Origin: Arthrobacter sp.
GTDB lineage: Bacteria > Actinomycetota > Actinomycetes > Actinomycetales > Micrococcaceae
Assembly: GCA_025464545.1 (NCBI GenBank)
Contig: JAODMA010000153.1
Span: 1 to 6,529 of the forward strand
Reading direction: 5' to 3'
Length of the DNA stretch: 6,529 nt
A program made the position numbers and the translations under genes. The notes beneath the pieces are model-generated. The model did not search any database. It worked only from the letters and a program-made list of their open reading frames with translations, and was not told where the DNA came from. Positions 6,270 to 6,529 of this stretch are shown here, piece after piece. Positions within the stretch are counted from its first letter, which is position 1. Every line of letters begins with the position of its first letter.

Positions 6270-6311
6270 TTGACGGACGGTGGCTGGTAGTGCTAAGTGA
6301 TCGTATATGAT
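6270..6311 (+). promoter_or_regulatory. Candidate promoter of the fumarylacetoacetate hydrolase family gene
   Basis: TATGAT at 6306-6311 is a good -10 hexamer placed about 25 bases before the TTG start, leaving a short leader. There is no matching -35 at 16-18 bases. TTGACG at 6270-6275 is a good -35 but its proper partner would be TAAGTG at 6294-6299, preceded by TG at 6291-6292, an extended -10 at 18 bases. Either arrangement is possible. Confidence 0.35.
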
Positions 6312-6323
6312 TTCGTACCTGAT

Positions 6324-6329
6324 GAGGAG
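6324..6329 (+). promoter_or_regulatory. Ribosome binding site that fixes the TTG start at 6336
   Basis: GAGGAG lies six bases before TTG at 6336-6338. The alternative ATG at 6360 has no comparable site, so the TTG start is preferred. Confidence 0.75.
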
Positions 6330-6335
6330 ACAGCT

Positions 6336-6529
6336 TTGGAGCAGGTCAACGAGGACACCATGGCGGCAGCACGCAAGGTGATTGCGGTGCACATCAATTA
6401 CCCGAGCCGGGCAGCCCAGCGCGGCCGGACACCGGCGCAGCCCTCCTACTTTCTCAAGCCCTCGAGCTCACTGGCGCTGACCGGCAACGCCGTGGAACGC
6501 CCGGCAGGCTGCGAACTGCTCGGATACGA
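6336..6529 (+). CDS. Fumarylacetoacetate hydrolase family protein, N-terminal part
   Basis: Only 64 complete codons are seen before the right edge. After MEQVNEDTMAAARK the protein reads VIAVHINYPSRAAQRGRTP, then QPSYFLKPSSSLA and VERPAGCELLGY, the typical opening of FAH-superfamily proteins, where a conserved P-x-(Y/F)-F-x-K-P segment leads into the catalytic fold. Such enzymes hydrolyse or isomerise acylpyruvate-type products late in aromatic ring degradation, for example fumarylpyruvate or the homoprotocatechuate pathway intermediates; the fragment is too short to choose among them, so no symbol is given. Metal ligands would lie beyond the window. It is divergent from mobA and probably shares its operators. 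TTG is the start, because of GAGGAG six bases upstream; ATG 6360 (residue 9) is the alternative. Confidence 0.82.
   Translation, partial: MEQVNEDTMAAARKVIAVHINYPSRAAQRGRTPAQPSYFLKPSSSLALTGNAVERPAGCELLGY

Noticed and set aside
1..6529. CRISPR arrays, tRNA or rRNA genes, insertion sequence ends or transposase genes
   Set aside because: No repeat-spacer pattern, cloverleaf, rRNA signature, terminal inverted repeats or transposase motifs were seen.

Overview
The window reads as high-GC actinobacterial chromosome, most like Arthrobacter or a relative in the Micrococcaceae. This rests on GC-rich third codon positions, GTG and TTG starts, and the character of the encoded proteins; no marker gene is present to prove it.

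Left third (1-2074, minus strand): the 5' part of one long gene for a c-di-GMP signalling protein. It has an N-terminal Cys-containing sensor-like region, two GAF-like domains and a GGDEF diguanylate cyclase domain with an SGDEF active site. The gene runs off the left edge. Upstream on the same strand lie the remains of a membrane-anchored surface protein, broken by a stop and a frameshift (about 2135-2463). In front of those, at 2521-2590, is a clear class-I cyclic-di-GMP riboswitch (GEMM-I) aptamer. A second-messenger sensor RNA therefore sits upstream of, and on the same strand as, a gene for an enzyme that makes that messenger.

Middle (2591-3253): no convincing intact gene. It holds an AT-rich stretch, a Shine-Dalgarno sequence in front of very short frames, and what looks like the last few codons of a flavin amine oxidase on the minus strand. 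It looks like a patchwork of remnants.

Right half: pheA (3254-4120, plus) encodes a prephenate dehydratase with an ACT domain. Its sequence resembles the alphaproteobacterial type rather than the usual actinobacterial one. It converges, with 45 bases between stops, on a gene for a 3-hydroxybenzoate 4-monooxygenase of the MobA type (4166-6094, minus), in which the substrate-binding residues known from MobA are all kept. Divergent from it, across 241 bases, starts a fumarylacetoacetate hydrolase family gene (6336 to the right edge). The shared intergenic region carries two 15-base near-palindromes exactly 20 bases apart, one resembling the operator of the IclR-family regulator PcaR. The two divergent genes probably form a regulated aromatic-acid catabolic locus.
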